From Sphingomonas profundi (GTDB taxonomy: Bacteria > Pseudomonadota > Alphaproteobacteria > Sphingomonadales > Sphingomonadaceae), in NCBI RefSeq assembly GCF_009739515.1, contig NZ_CP046535.1, positions 3,643,501-3,707,500 of the forward strand: a stretch of 64,000 nucleotides of DNA, written 5' to 3'. Positions 34,761 to 42,993 of the stretch are shown here, piece after piece. The stretch's first letter is position 1. The number at the start of each line of letters is the position of its first letter. Both the position numbers and the translations under genes were made by a program. A model generated the notes under the pieces. That model saw nothing but the letters and a program-made list of their open reading frames with translations. It had not been told where the DNA came from and made no database searches.

Positions 34761-35519
34761 GTGCAGGGACTTGAAGGCAAGGTCGCCATCGTCACGGGCG
34801 GCGGGCAGGGGATCGGTCGCGCGCTGACGCTGCGGCTGGCGGCCGAGGGGTGCAAGGTCGCGATCTTCGATCTGAAGCCGGAGGCGGGCGAGGAGACCGC
34901 CGGGCTGGCCGGCGATGCGACCGTCAAGACCTATGCCGTCGATGTCGGCGATCAGGAGCAGGTGCAGGCGGCCGTCGCCGCTGTCGAGGCGGATCTCGGC
35001 CCGGTCTGGGCGCTGGTGAACAATGCGGGCTGGGATCAGCCGGCCCCGTTCCTCGCCACCGAGAAGCCGCTGTGGGACAAGATCATCCGCATCAACCTGT
35101 ATGGCGCGCTCTACACGCATCATGCGGTGGCACCGCTGATGGTGGCACGCGGCGGCGGGCGCATCATCAATATCGCGTCGGACGCGGCGCGCGTCGGCAC
35201 CAGCACCGAGGCCGTCTATTCGGCGTGCAAGGGCGGCGTCATCAGCTTCACCAAGTCGATCGCGCGCGAACTGGCCTCCAAGAACGTGCTGCTCAACGTC
35301 GTCTGCCCCGGCCCGACGAACACGCCGATGATGGCATCGGTGCTCGGCGAAGGCGAGCGCGCGGTGAAGTGGAAGGACGCCATGGTGCGCGGCATCCCGC
35401 TGAAGCGGATGGGCGAGCCTGACGACTATGCCGGCATCGTCGCGTTCCTGGCGTCCGACGATGCGAGCTTCATCACCGGGCAGACCTTCTCGGTCGCCGG
35501 CGGCATGAACATGATCTGA
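34761..35519 (+). CDS. badH: 2-hydroxycyclohexanecarboxyl-CoA dehydrogenase-like SDR (BadH)
   Basis: 252-residue SDR from a GTG at 34761 behind AGGAGG. TGGGQGIGRAL loop, NNAGWDQPAPF, IASDAARVGTSTEAVYSACKGG (S140, Y153, K157), VVCPGPTNTPMM and FITGQTFSVAGG. NNAGWD and SDAARVG are features I associate with BadH, which oxidises 2-hydroxycyclohexanecarboxyl-CoA to the 2-keto compound with NAD+. The badI relative follows one short gene later, so the assignment is supported by context. The ring could carry substituents; the exact substrate is inference. Confidence 0.82.
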   Translation: MQGLEGKVAIVTGGGQGIGRALTLRLAAEGCKVAIFDLKPEAGEETAGLAGDATVKTYAVDVGDQEQVQAAVAAVEADLGPVWALVNNAGWDQPAPFLATEKPLWDKIIRINLYGALYTHHAVAPLMVARGGGRIINIASDAARVGTSTEAVYSACKGGVISFTKSIARELASKNVLLNVVCPGPTNTPMMASVLGEGERAVKWKDAMVRGIPLKRMGEPDDYAGIVAFLASDDASFITGQTFSVAGGMNMI

Positions 35520-35526
35520 TCGTACC

Positions 35527-35940
35527 GTGGCGGAGGATGTTCCCGACGGATTTGTACGTGCCGATCCCGGACCCGGCTTCGGGGCCGATTTCGGCGCGGT
35601 CTATCTCGACCGGGGCCGTGGCCGGATCGGCTTCCGCGTGACCGCGCGGCACGGCAATCCCGTCGGCGCCTGCCACGGCGGCGCGATGGCGACGTTCGCC
35701 GACATGCAGCTCATGGCGATCCGTGCGGGGGCCGAGGAAGGCCGGCCGCACAGCCCGACGATCAGCCTGTCGCTCGATTATCTGGCGCCGGCGCCGGTCG
35801 GCGCGTGGGTGGAGGCGGCGGTCACGCTCGTCAGGGCGACCCGAACGATGCTGTTCACCCAGGCGGTGATGACGGTCGACGGCGAGGCCGTCGCGCGCGC
35901 CACCGCGATCTACAAGAATCCCGAGAGGAAAGGAGCCTGA
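35527..35940 (+). CDS. PaaI-type hot-dog thioesterase
   Basis: 137 residues from a GTG at 35527. GNPVGACHGGAMATFADMQLM is the hot-dog signature of PaaI/4-hydroxybenzoyl-CoA-thioesterase-like enzymes (catalytic Asp in ADMQ-type position, HGG loop), then SLSLDYLAPAPVGAWVEA. It hydrolyses acyl-CoA thioesters; in catabolic clusters such enzymes commonly rescue CoA from dead-end products. It lies between the badH and badI relatives with gaps of 7 and 1 bases. Confidence 0.87.
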   Translation: MAEDVPDGFVRADPGPGFGADFGAVYLDRGRGRIGFRVTARHGNPVGACHGGAMATFADMQLMAIRAGAEEGRPHSPTISLSLDYLAPAPVGAWVEAAVTLVRATRTMLFTQAVMTVDGEAVARATAIYKNPERKGA

Positions 35941-35941
35941 C

Positions 35942-36733
35942 ATGGCCGCACCGGAGTTCGAAGACATCATCTACGAGGTGCGCAAGCGCGCCGCCTGGAT
36001 CATCATCAACCGCCCTAAGCTGTACAATGCGTTCCGCGCGCAGACCATCGAGGAGCTGATCGCGGCGTTCAAGCTCGCCGCCGACGACAAAGGCGTGTCC
36101 TCGGTCGTGCTCACCGGCGCGGGGGACAAGGCGTTCTGCACCGGCGGCGACCAGTCCGCGCACGAGGGGCAGTATGACGGGCGCGGCATCGTCGGCCTGC
36201 CGATCGACGAGTTGCAGTCGATCATCCGCGACATCCCCAAGCCGGTGATCGCCCGGGTCAACGGCTTCGCGATCGGCGGCGGCAACGTGTTCGCCACGCT
36301 CTGCGATCTCACCATCGCCGCCGACACCGCCAAGATGGGCCAGGTCGGCCCGAAGGTCGGCTCGGTCGATGGCGGCTGGGGCACGGCGCTGCTGGCGCGT
36401 CACGTCGGCGACAAGAAGGCGCGCGAGATCTGGTTTCTCAACGAGCAATATACCGCGCAGCAGGCGCTGGAGATGGGCCTCGTCAACAAGGTCGTGCCCG
36501 CAGCCGAACTGGACGCCGCGGTCGACGCGTGGACCGACACGATCGGCGAACGCTCGCCGACGGCGCTGGCGCTGGCCAAGCGCTCGTTCAACGCCGACAG
36601 CGAGAATATCCGGGGGATCAGCCAGATGGCGCTCAACGCCGTCAAGCTGTTCTACGACACCGCCGAATCGAAAGAGGGTGTCAACGCCTTCAACGAACGC
36701 CGCAAGCCCGACTTTCACGCTTTCGTGAAGTAA
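35942..36733 (+). CDS. badI: 2-ketocyclohexanecarboxyl-CoA hydrolase-like ring-opening enzyme (BadI)
   Basis: 263-residue crotonase-superfamily protein. GAGDKAFCTGGDQSAHEG, YDGRGIVGLP, IRDIPKPVIARVNGFAIGGG, QVGPKVGSVDGGWGTALLAR and HVGDKKAREIWFLNEQY closely follow BadI, which opens the ring of 2-ketocyclohexanecarboxyl-CoA to pimeloyl-CoA; menaquinone MenB is the other relative with GPKVGS-type blocks, but no menaquinone genes are near. Together with the badH relative it defines ring cleavage in this island. ATG at 35942, one base after the thioesterase stop. Confidence 0.87.
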   Translation: MAAPEFEDIIYEVRKRAAWIIINRPKLYNAFRAQTIEELIAAFKLAADDKGVSSVVLTGAGDKAFCTGGDQSAHEGQYDGRGIVGLPIDELQSIIRDIPKPVIARVNGFAIGGGNVFATLCDLTIAADTAKMGQVGPKVGSVDGGWGTALLARHVGDKKAREIWFLNEQYTAQQALEMGLVNKVVPAAELDAAVDAWTDTIGERSPTALALAKRSFNADSENIRGISQMALNAVKLFYDTAESKEGVNAFNERRKPDFHAFVK

Positions 36734-36753
36734 GCGACGGTAGGCGCCGGCCC

Positions 36754-37989
36754 GTGCCGCAGCGGATCGAACCGGACGGGCTGGCGGCGGTGCTGCCGCC
36801 GGGTGGGCTGACCCTGGTGTCGGCCTGCTCGGCGGAGTCGACGGTGCTTGCCGATGCGGTGATGGCCGCGGGCGATGCGCTTGGGCCAATGACGTTCAGC
36901 GGCATCTTCGTCGGCGGCCTCAACCGGCAGACCTGGCTTGCGAACGATCGCTGCCGGGTGCTGACATTCTTCCTGACGCCCGAACTGCGGGCGGTGGCTG
37001 ATCGCGTCGAGTTCCTGCCGCTCTGCTATCGGGATATCCTGGCGGAACTGCGTCGGCGCAAGCCCGCCGCGGCGCTGTTCATGTGTTCGCCGCCCGATGC
37101 CGACGGGATGTGCAGCTTCGGCACGGAGGTGGCCTTCATCGCCGACATGTGGCGCGACGTGCCCGTTCGGATCGCGCACATCAACCCGCTGATGCCGCGG
37201 ACATCGGGCGATCCCGGCATCCCCTTCGCTAGCCTCACCGCCTATATCGATGCCGGGCAGCCGTTGGCCTGCCTGCCCGCAGCGCCCGCCGACGCGACAG
37301 CGGCGGCGATCGCCGGCCATGTCGCGCCGTTCGTGCGCGACGGGGCGACGATCCAGACGGGCCTGGGCAAGATTCCCGATGCGGTGCTGCGCGCGCTGGT
37401 CGACCGGCGGGCGTTGCGCATCCACACTGGCCTGATCGGCGACGGCGTCCTCGCGCTGATGGAGAGCGGCGCGATCAGCGATCCCGGCGCCGCCACGGTC
37501 GGCGTCGCGATCGGCAGCGAGCGGCTCTACGCCGCGCTCGGCGATCCGGTCTTCCGGTTCCGCCCCGTGTCGGTGACGCATGGGCAGGACATATTGTCGA
37601 CGATCGACGATCTGGTGACGATCAACTCGGCGATCGAGGTGGATCTGTTCGGCCAGGCCTATGCCGAACTGACGCCCAAAGGCCTGATGTCGGGGCCGGG
37701 CGGCGCTTCCGATTTCGCGCGCGGCGCGCGCAACGGCGGCGTTCGGATCGTCGCGCTGCCCTCGGACGCCGCCAACGGACAAATCGCCCGGATCGTCACG
37801 CCGGGAAGGGCAAACGGTCCGGTCTCGCTCGGCCGGATGGATATCGACGTGGTGGTGACCGAACATGGCGCCGCCGACCTGCGCGCGCTGACCTACGAGG
37901 CCCGCGCGCAGGCGCTCATCGCCATCGCACCGCCCGCCCATCGCGATCGTCTGCACGCCGAATGGGCCGATTACTCGAAGCGACTTTAA
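36754..37989 (+). CDS. acetyl-CoA hydrolase/4-hydroxybutyrate CoA-transferase-family protein
   Basis: 411 residues from a GTG at 36754 (weak GGTAGG upstream); the frame is open earlier but would overlap the badI relative. VQTGLGKIPDAV-like segment (IQTGLGKIPDAVLRAL), HTGLIGDGVLALMESG, and GGASDFARGARNGG with TEHGAADLRALTYEARAQALI identify the family, which moves CoA between an acyl-CoA and a free acid through a glutamyl-CoA intermediate. It could activate an acid substrate or release a free acid product while conserving the thioester. Confidence 0.87.
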   Translation: MPQRIEPDGLAAVLPPGGLTLVSACSAESTVLADAVMAAGDALGPMTFSGIFVGGLNRQTWLANDRCRVLTFFLTPELRAVADRVEFLPLCYRDILAELRRRKPAAALFMCSPPDADGMCSFGTEVAFIADMWRDVPVRIAHINPLMPRTSGDPGIPFASLTAYIDAGQPLACLPAAPADATAAAIAGHVAPFVRDGATIQTGLGKIPDAVLRALVDRRALRIHTGLIGDGVLALMESGAISDPGAATVGVAIGSERLYAALGDPVFRFRPVSVTHGQDILSTIDDLVTINSAIEVDLFGQAYAELTPKGLMSGPGGASDFARGARNGGVRIVALPSDAANGQIARIVTPGRANGPVSLGRMDIDVVVTEHGAADLRALTYEARAQALIAIAPPAHRDRLHAEWADYSKRL

Positions 37990-38004
37990 GGACAGGAGGC
38001 CGCC

Positions 38005-38934
38005 ATGGCATCGAACAAGGTCATCATCTCCTGCGCCGTCACCGGCTCGATCCATACGCCCTCGATGTCGCCGCACCTGCCCGTCACCGCGCAGGAAATC
38101 GCCGAGTCGGCGCTCGGCGCGGCGGCGGCCGGGGCCGCAATCGTCCACCTCCATGCGCGTAATCCGGAGGACGGCCGGCCGGACCAGAGCCCGGAGGCGT
38201 TCGCGCCGTTCCTCAAGGTGATCAAGCAATCGTCCGACGTCGTCGTCAACCTGACGACGGGCGGGTCGCCGTACATGTCGGTCGAGGAGCGCGTCCGCCC
38301 CGCCGAGCATTGGCAGCCGGAGGTCGCGAGCCTCAACATGGGATCGATGAACTTCGGCCTGTTCCCGATGCTCAGGCGGTACAAGGAATTCAAGCATGCG
38401 TGGGAGCCGGCGATGCTGGAAGGGTCGCACGACCTCGTCTTCCGCAACAGCTTCAAGGACATCCGCTACGCGCTCGACACGCTGAACGCGACCGGCGCGC
38501 GCTATGAGTTCGAGTGTTACGACACCAGCCATCTCCACAACCTCCATTATTTCTGGAGCGAGGGCCTGGTGAAGGCGCCTTTGTTCATCCAGACGTGCTT
38601 CGGCCTGCTCGGCGGCATCGGCGCGCATCCCGAGGAGGTGCTGCACATGAAGCGCACCGCCGATCGCCTGTTCGGCGATGATTATCGCTGGTCGGTGCTG
38701 GGCGCGGGCGCATCGCAGATGAAGGTCGCGGCGCAGGCGGCGGCGATGGGCGGCCATGTCCGCGTCGGGCTGGAGGACAATCTCTGGCTCGACAAGGGCG
38801 TGCTCGCGCCGACCAACGCGGCGCAGGTGACGCGCGTGCGGCAGATTCTCGAAGGACTGGGCCTCGCGATCGCGTCGCCCGACGAAGCCCGCGAGATCCT
38901 CGACCTGAAGGGCGGGGACCGGGTCGGCTTCTGA
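38005..38934 (+). CDS. BKACE enzyme (beta-keto acid cleavage, DUF849)
   Basis: 309 residues. Zinc-site HLHARNP (H48, H50), NLTTGGSPYMSVEER and VGLEDNLWLDKG are hallmarks of the beta-keto-acid cleavage enzyme family, in which Kce (3-keto-5-aminohexanoate cleavage) is the founder. These enzymes condense a beta-keto acid with acetyl-CoA to give acetoacetate and a new acyl-CoA. Good AGGAGG at 37995. Next to the CoA-transferase, it may shorten a keto acid from ring opening. The TGA overlaps the next ATG (TGATG). Confidence 0.9.
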   Translation: MASNKVIISCAVTGSIHTPSMSPHLPVTAQEIAESALGAAAAGAAIVHLHARNPEDGRPDQSPEAFAPFLKVIKQSSDVVVNLTTGGSPYMSVEERVRPAEHWQPEVASLNMGSMNFGLFPMLRRYKEFKHAWEPAMLEGSHDLVFRNSFKDIRYALDTLNATGARYEFECYDTSHLHNLHYFWSEGLVKAPLFIQTCFGLLGGIGAHPEEVLHMKRTADRLFGDDYRWSVLGAGASQMKVAAQAAAMGGHVRVGLEDNLWLDKGVLAPTNAAQVTRVRQILEGLGLAIASPDEAREILDLKGGDRVGF

Positions 38935-40322
38935 TGCGCCCGCTCGCCGACACGCCCGCGCTCCATCCCGAGGACCGGCCGGCGCTGGTGCATGGCGACC
39001 GGCGCTGGACGTTCGGCGATCTCGATGCGCGCTCGGCGGCGTGGGCGCGCGCGCTGGTGGCACGCGGGGTGCGCGGCGACGATCTGGTCGCCTTCTCGCT
39101 GCCCAACGGCCCCGACTTCATCGCGCTCACCTTCGCGATCTATCGCGCCGGCGCGACGCCCGCGCCGATCTCCGGCAAGCTCCCCGCTGCCGAGCGCGAC
39201 GCGATCCTCGCTGTCATGCAACCACGACTGTTCGTCGACGCCGTGAACCTGCCCGGGGAGCCGTCACCCGGATACGAACCGCGTCCCGTGGCCATGTCGT
39301 GGAAGGCCTGCACCAGCGGCGGCAGCACGGGGCGGCCCAAGGTGATCGTCGATGGCCGGCCCGCCGCGTTCGCCGAAGGCAGCGAGTTCATCGCCATCCC
39401 CGCGAACGAGGCCGTGCTCGTCCCCGGCCCGCTGTACCACAATGCGCCGTTCAGCGCGGCCGTGTTCGCGCTCTGGCGCGGCAACACGCTGGTGACGATG
39501 GACCGCTTCGATGCCGAGGGCGCGTTGCGGCTGATCGCACGCGAGCATGTCGTCTGGTCGATCATGGTGCCGACCATGCTGCACCGGATCCGCAAGCTTC
39601 CCGCCAGCGTCCGCGCGGCGATCGACCTGTCGCGCTGGCGCACCGTCGTCCACACCGCCGCGACGATGCCGGACTGGCTGAAGCGCGACTGGATCGACTG
39701 GCGCGGCGCGGACCATATCTGGGAAGTGTATGGGGCGACCGAGGGGCTGGTGCGCTGCTGGATCGGCGGCGCCGAATGGCTCGAACGTCCCGGCTCGGTG
39801 GGCCGCCCGGTCGGCGGCGCCCGTCTGCGCATCCTGGACGATCGAGGCGCGGACGTGCCGACCGGCACGATCGGCGAGGTGTTCGCGATGCCGGCGGGCG
39901 GCCCGCGATCGAGCTACCGCTATATCGGCGCCGAAAGCCGGGCTACGGCCGACGGCTGGGAGTCGGTCGGCGACTGCGGTCGGGTGGACGCGGACGGCTA
40001 TCTGTACCTCGCCGATCGCCGGACCGATCTGATCATATCGGGCGGGGTCAACATCTGGCCGGCCGAGGTGGAGGCCGCCCTGCTCCGCCATCCCGAGATC
40101 CTGTCTTGCGCGGTCTTCGGCGAAGCCGACGACGATCTCGGCCAGCGCGTCCATGCTGTCGTGCAGGCGCGCGATCCGGTGACGCTCGACGAGGTAAGCG
40201 CCTTTCTACGCAGTCACCTGGCGCGAGAGAAGATCCCGCGGGCGATCACCTGCCGCACCGATGCGGTGCGCGACGATGCCGGCAAGTTCCGCAAGCCCGT
40301 CTCCCAGAAGGTCGCACCATGA
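38934..40322 (+). CDS. AMP-forming acyl-CoA ligase, bile-acid-CoA-ligase-like
   Basis: 462 residues, short for an ANL ligase. P-loop TSGGSTGRPKVIVDG near residues 124-138, a form seen in bile-acid and other bulky-substrate CoA ligases; VYGATEG, SVGDCGRVDADGYLYLADR and the C-terminal lysine region DDAGKFRK. It activates a carboxylate with ATP and CoA. The second ligase of the island, suggesting two acids (for example parent acid and ring-opened product). Starts in the BKACE stop and overlaps the next gene (ATGA). Confidence 0.9.
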   Translation: MRPLADTPALHPEDRPALVHGDRRWTFGDLDARSAAWARALVARGVRGDDLVAFSLPNGPDFIALTFAIYRAGATPAPISGKLPAAERDAILAVMQPRLFVDAVNLPGEPSPGYEPRPVAMSWKACTSGGSTGRPKVIVDGRPAAFAEGSEFIAIPANEAVLVPGPLYHNAPFSAAVFALWRGNTLVTMDRFDAEGALRLIAREHVVWSIMVPTMLHRIRKLPASVRAAIDLSRWRTVVHTAATMPDWLKRDWIDWRGADHIWEVYGATEGLVRCWIGGAEWLERPGSVGRPVGGARLRILDDRGADVPTGTIGEVFAMPAGGPRSSYRYIGAESRATADGWESVGDCGRVDADGYLYLADRRTDLIISGGVNIWPAEVEAALLRHPEILSCAVFGEADDDLGQRVHAVVQARDPVTLDEVSAFLRSHLAREKIPRAITCRTDAVRDDAGKFRKPVSQKVAP

Positions 40323-41602
40323 ACGATCAGCCAGTCCTCCAGCAGTTTCGGATCGAGCATCGCGACAACGGGCTCGTCCATCTCGTGTTCGATTGTCCGG
40401 GGCGGACGATGAACGTCTTTTCCGAGGCCGCGATCGCCGAATTCGGCGCGTTCGCGCACTGGCTCGCGGATGCGGACGTCAGGGGCGTCGTGGTCCGGTC
40501 CGGCAAAGCCAACGCCTTCTGCGCCGGCGCGGATCTCTCCGAACTCGGTGTCGCGTACGACATGATCATGAAGGCGCCGCCGCGGGCGCGGTTCGGCATC
40601 GCGTTCGACCACTTCTTTCGCCTCAGCAGCGCGATCCGCGCGCTTGAGACGGCCGGCAAGCCGGTTGCGGCGGCGATCGCCGGGCTGGCGCTGGGTGGCG
40701 GCTGCGAACTTGCGCTCGGTGCGCATCATCGCGTGCTGGTCGATGATCCGAAGATCGGCCTGGGCCTGCCCGAATCGCTGGTCGGCCTGCTGCCCGGGGC
40801 GGGCGGTACGCAGCGCCTGCCGAGGCTGATCGGGTGCGAGGCCGCGCTGCCGATCCTGCTGGATGGCCGGCGACTGGCCGGCACGGCGGCGCTTGAGGCG
40901 GGGCTGGTCGACGCGCTCGCCGCGCCGGGCGAGGAGATCGCACGGGCCGAGGCCTGGCTGTTGTCCGCCCCCGAACCATCCCAGCCATGGGATCGCGACG
41001 GCTGGGTGCCGGCCCAGTCGGCGACCGTCAGTGCCGCCATCGCTCCGTGGCGCGAGCGGATCCTTGCCGAGACGCTCGGCCACTATCCCGCGCCGCTCGC
41101 CATACTGGATTGCGTGGAGTTCGGCCTGCCGCAGGTCTTCGACGGCGCGATCCGCAGCGAGATGGCGATCTTCGCTCATCTCATCCAGCGCGAGGAGCCG
41201 CGCAACATGATCCAGACGCTGTTTCTCGGGAAGACCGATCACGATCGGCTGGTCCGGAAGGATGCGCTGCCGGGCTTCGTGGCCGAGGCGGTCAGCGCCG
41301 CGCAGGCGGCACTGGAGGGCGTCGACGGCAGTGCCCACAGCCTCGCCGGTTTCGCCGGGACGATGAAGGCGCCCCCCGTGCGCTCGCGGGCGACATCCGG
41401 CTACTGGATCGACGGCGATATGCCGGAAGCGGCGGCCGCGCGTCATTGTCTCGACGTGATCGGCGGCGCCGTCCTGCCCATCGCCACGACGCTGACGCCG
41501 GAGGAGCGGCGCCTGGTCGATTACGCGATCGTCCAGGCGACCGGCTATCCCGCCTATCTCGGCGGGCCGCTGGCCTATGCGGCGCGCGCCTCTGCTCCAT
41601 GA
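40319..41602 (+). CDS. FadB/FadJ-like protein with hydratase domain but no NAD-binding dehydrogenase domain
   Basis: 427 residues. About 1-190 are an active-looking enoyl-CoA hydratase domain with both glutamates (GGGCELALG and LPESLVGLLPGAGGTQRLPR). About 230-310 match the linker of FadB/FadJ (HYPAPLAILDCVEFGLPQ, NMIQTLFLGKTDHDRL). In FadB/J a Rossmann GxGxxG dehydrogenase domain follows; here none is present, only a ~110-residue tail ending ATGYPAYLGGPLAYA, which looks like the last FadB segment. Total is about 60 percent of FadB length. No frameshift is apparent, so the compact form seems genuine. Last gene of the operon. Confidence 0.85.
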   Translation: MNDQPVLQQFRIEHRDNGLVHLVFDCPGRTMNVFSEAAIAEFGAFAHWLADADVRGVVVRSGKANAFCAGADLSELGVAYDMIMKAPPRARFGIAFDHFFRLSSAIRALETAGKPVAAAIAGLALGGGCELALGAHHRVLVDDPKIGLGLPESLVGLLPGAGGTQRLPRLIGCEAALPILLDGRRLAGTAALEAGLVDALAAPGEEIARAEAWLLSAPEPSQPWDRDGWVPAQSATVSAAIAPWRERILAETLGHYPAPLAILDCVEFGLPQVFDGAIRSEMAIFAHLIQREEPRNMIQTLFLGKTDHDRLVRKDALPGFVAEAVSAAQAALEGVDGSAHSLAGFAGTMKAPPVRSRATSGYWIDGDMPEAAAARHCLDVIGGAVLPIATTLTPEERRLVDYAIVQATGYPAYLGGPLAYAARASAP

Positions 41603-41800
41603 TCGTGCGCCACCTGTCGGCTTGCCGGTCTTCCCGGCCATCTTCTCGGCTGCCTTGGTCTCGCGCTTCGTCGCCGTGCGATCGGCCAAGACCGCGCCCA
41701 TGATCCCCATCATGCGGAGACGTCGACGCGCTCGCCTGTCCTCGACGGAAACAGCGGGGAGACGGCACGTTCAGCGATCATGGCAGGAGCGGAGCGACCG
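41603..41800. other. gap between catabolic operon and topoisomerase IB gene
   Basis: 198 bases with no convincing gene. A minus-strand frame from 41713 reads MMGIMGAVLADRTATKRE and runs into the FadB-like gene without a ribosome-binding site; I do not call it. The topoisomerase ribosome-binding site (GGAG) is at 41786-41792. Confidence 0.4.
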
Positions 41801-42883
41801 ATGGCTGACGAGGCAGGCGAGAACATCATCGACGCGCGCGACGCGGCGGAGAGTGCGGGGCTGGTCTACGTCACGGATCAGGAGGTCGGCATAACGCGGC
41901 GCAAGAGCGGCAAGGGTTGGAGCTACCGCGACGCGAGCGGCACGAAGATCAGCGACAAGGCGGTGATCGAGCGCATCAACAAGATCGGCATTCCGCCCGC
42001 TTATACGGACGTGTGGATCTGCGCCGACGATCGCGGCCACATCCAGGCGACAGGACGCGACGCCAAGGGCCGCAAGCAGTACCGCTACCACGAGCGCTTC
42101 CGCGAGGTGCGCGACAGCACCAAGTACGAGCACATGCTGACCTTCGCCGAGGTTCTGCCCGGCATCCGCGAGCGGATCGACGCCGACATGGGCCGACGCG
42201 GCCTGCCGCGCGAGAAGGTGCTGGCGACCGTCGTCCGCCTGCTCGAAACGACGATGATCCGTGTCGGCAACGCCGATTACGCCAGGCAGAACCAGAGCTA
42301 CGGGCTGACCACCCTCAACGACCGGCACGTCAAGGTGGAGGGCGGCGAGCTGCGCTTCCGCTTCAAGGGCAAGAGCGGCAAGCAGTGGAACCTGAAGCTC
42401 GCCGACCGCCGTGTCGCCAGGATCGTCAAGCAGAGCCAGGACCTGCCCGGTCAGCACCTGTTCCAGTATCTCGACGAGGAGGGAGAGCAGCGCGAGGTCA
42501 CATCGAGCGACGTCAACGCCTATCTGCGCGAGATCAGCGGCAGCGACATCACCGCCAAGGACTTCCGCACCTGGACCGGCACGGTGCTGGCCGCGCTCGC
42601 ACTGGCCGAGTTCGAGAAGTTCGACAGCGAGGCGGCCGCCAAGAAGAACGTCCGCGCCGCGATCGAGAAAGTGTCGGCCAAGCTCGGCAACACGCCTGCG
42701 GTGTGCCGGCGATGCTACGTGCACCCGGAAGTGATCGACAGCTACATGTCGGAAGCGCTGGTGCTGGAGATCGAACAGCAGGTGGAGCGCGAGCTGCGCG
42801 ACAACGTCGCGGGATTGCGGCCTGAGGAGGCGCTGGTGCTCGCCTTCCTGCAGCGGCGCTTGTCGGAGAAGCTGACCGCCTAG
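41801..42883 (+). CDS. DNA topoisomerase IB (poxvirus-type)
   Basis: 360 residues from ATG 41801, preceded by AGGAGCGGAG; an ATG 21 bases earlier is less well placed. Motifs: KGWSYRDASG, IPPAYTDVWIC, GRDAKGRKQYRYH, TTMIRVGNADYARQNQSYGLTTL, FRFKGKSGKQWNL, KDFRTWTGTVLAA, and the active-site Tyr in CRRCYVHPEVIDSY. It relaxes supercoils through a 3'-phosphotyrosine link. Widely present in soil alphaproteobacteria; no functional link to the catabolic operon is evident. Confidence 0.94.
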   Translation: MADEAGENIIDARDAAESAGLVYVTDQEVGITRRKSGKGWSYRDASGTKISDKAVIERINKIGIPPAYTDVWICADDRGHIQATGRDAKGRKQYRYHERFREVRDSTKYEHMLTFAEVLPGIRERIDADMGRRGLPREKVLATVVRLLETTMIRVGNADYARQNQSYGLTTLNDRHVKVEGGELRFRFKGKSGKQWNLKLADRRVARIVKQSQDLPGQHLFQYLDEEGEQREVTSSDVNAYLREISGSDITAKDFRTWTGTVLAALALAEFEKFDSEAAAKKNVRAAIEKVSAKLGNTPAVCRRCYVHPEVIDSYMSEALVLEIEQQVERELRDNVAGLRPEEALVLAFLQRRLSEKLTA

Positions 42884-42993
42884 AGCCTGATCGACGCGGG
42901 TTTGGCCGGGAGGGGAGCGGCAGGTGCGGGTCGAGACTATTCGAACGATCTTCGGGAGAGTATAGCGCCGTCGGCAACGGGCGGCCGGTCATG

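Noticed and set aside
41577-41894. Small open frames in the gap before topoisomerase IB
   Set aside because: No ribosome-binding site, no family resemblance, and overlap with flanking genes.
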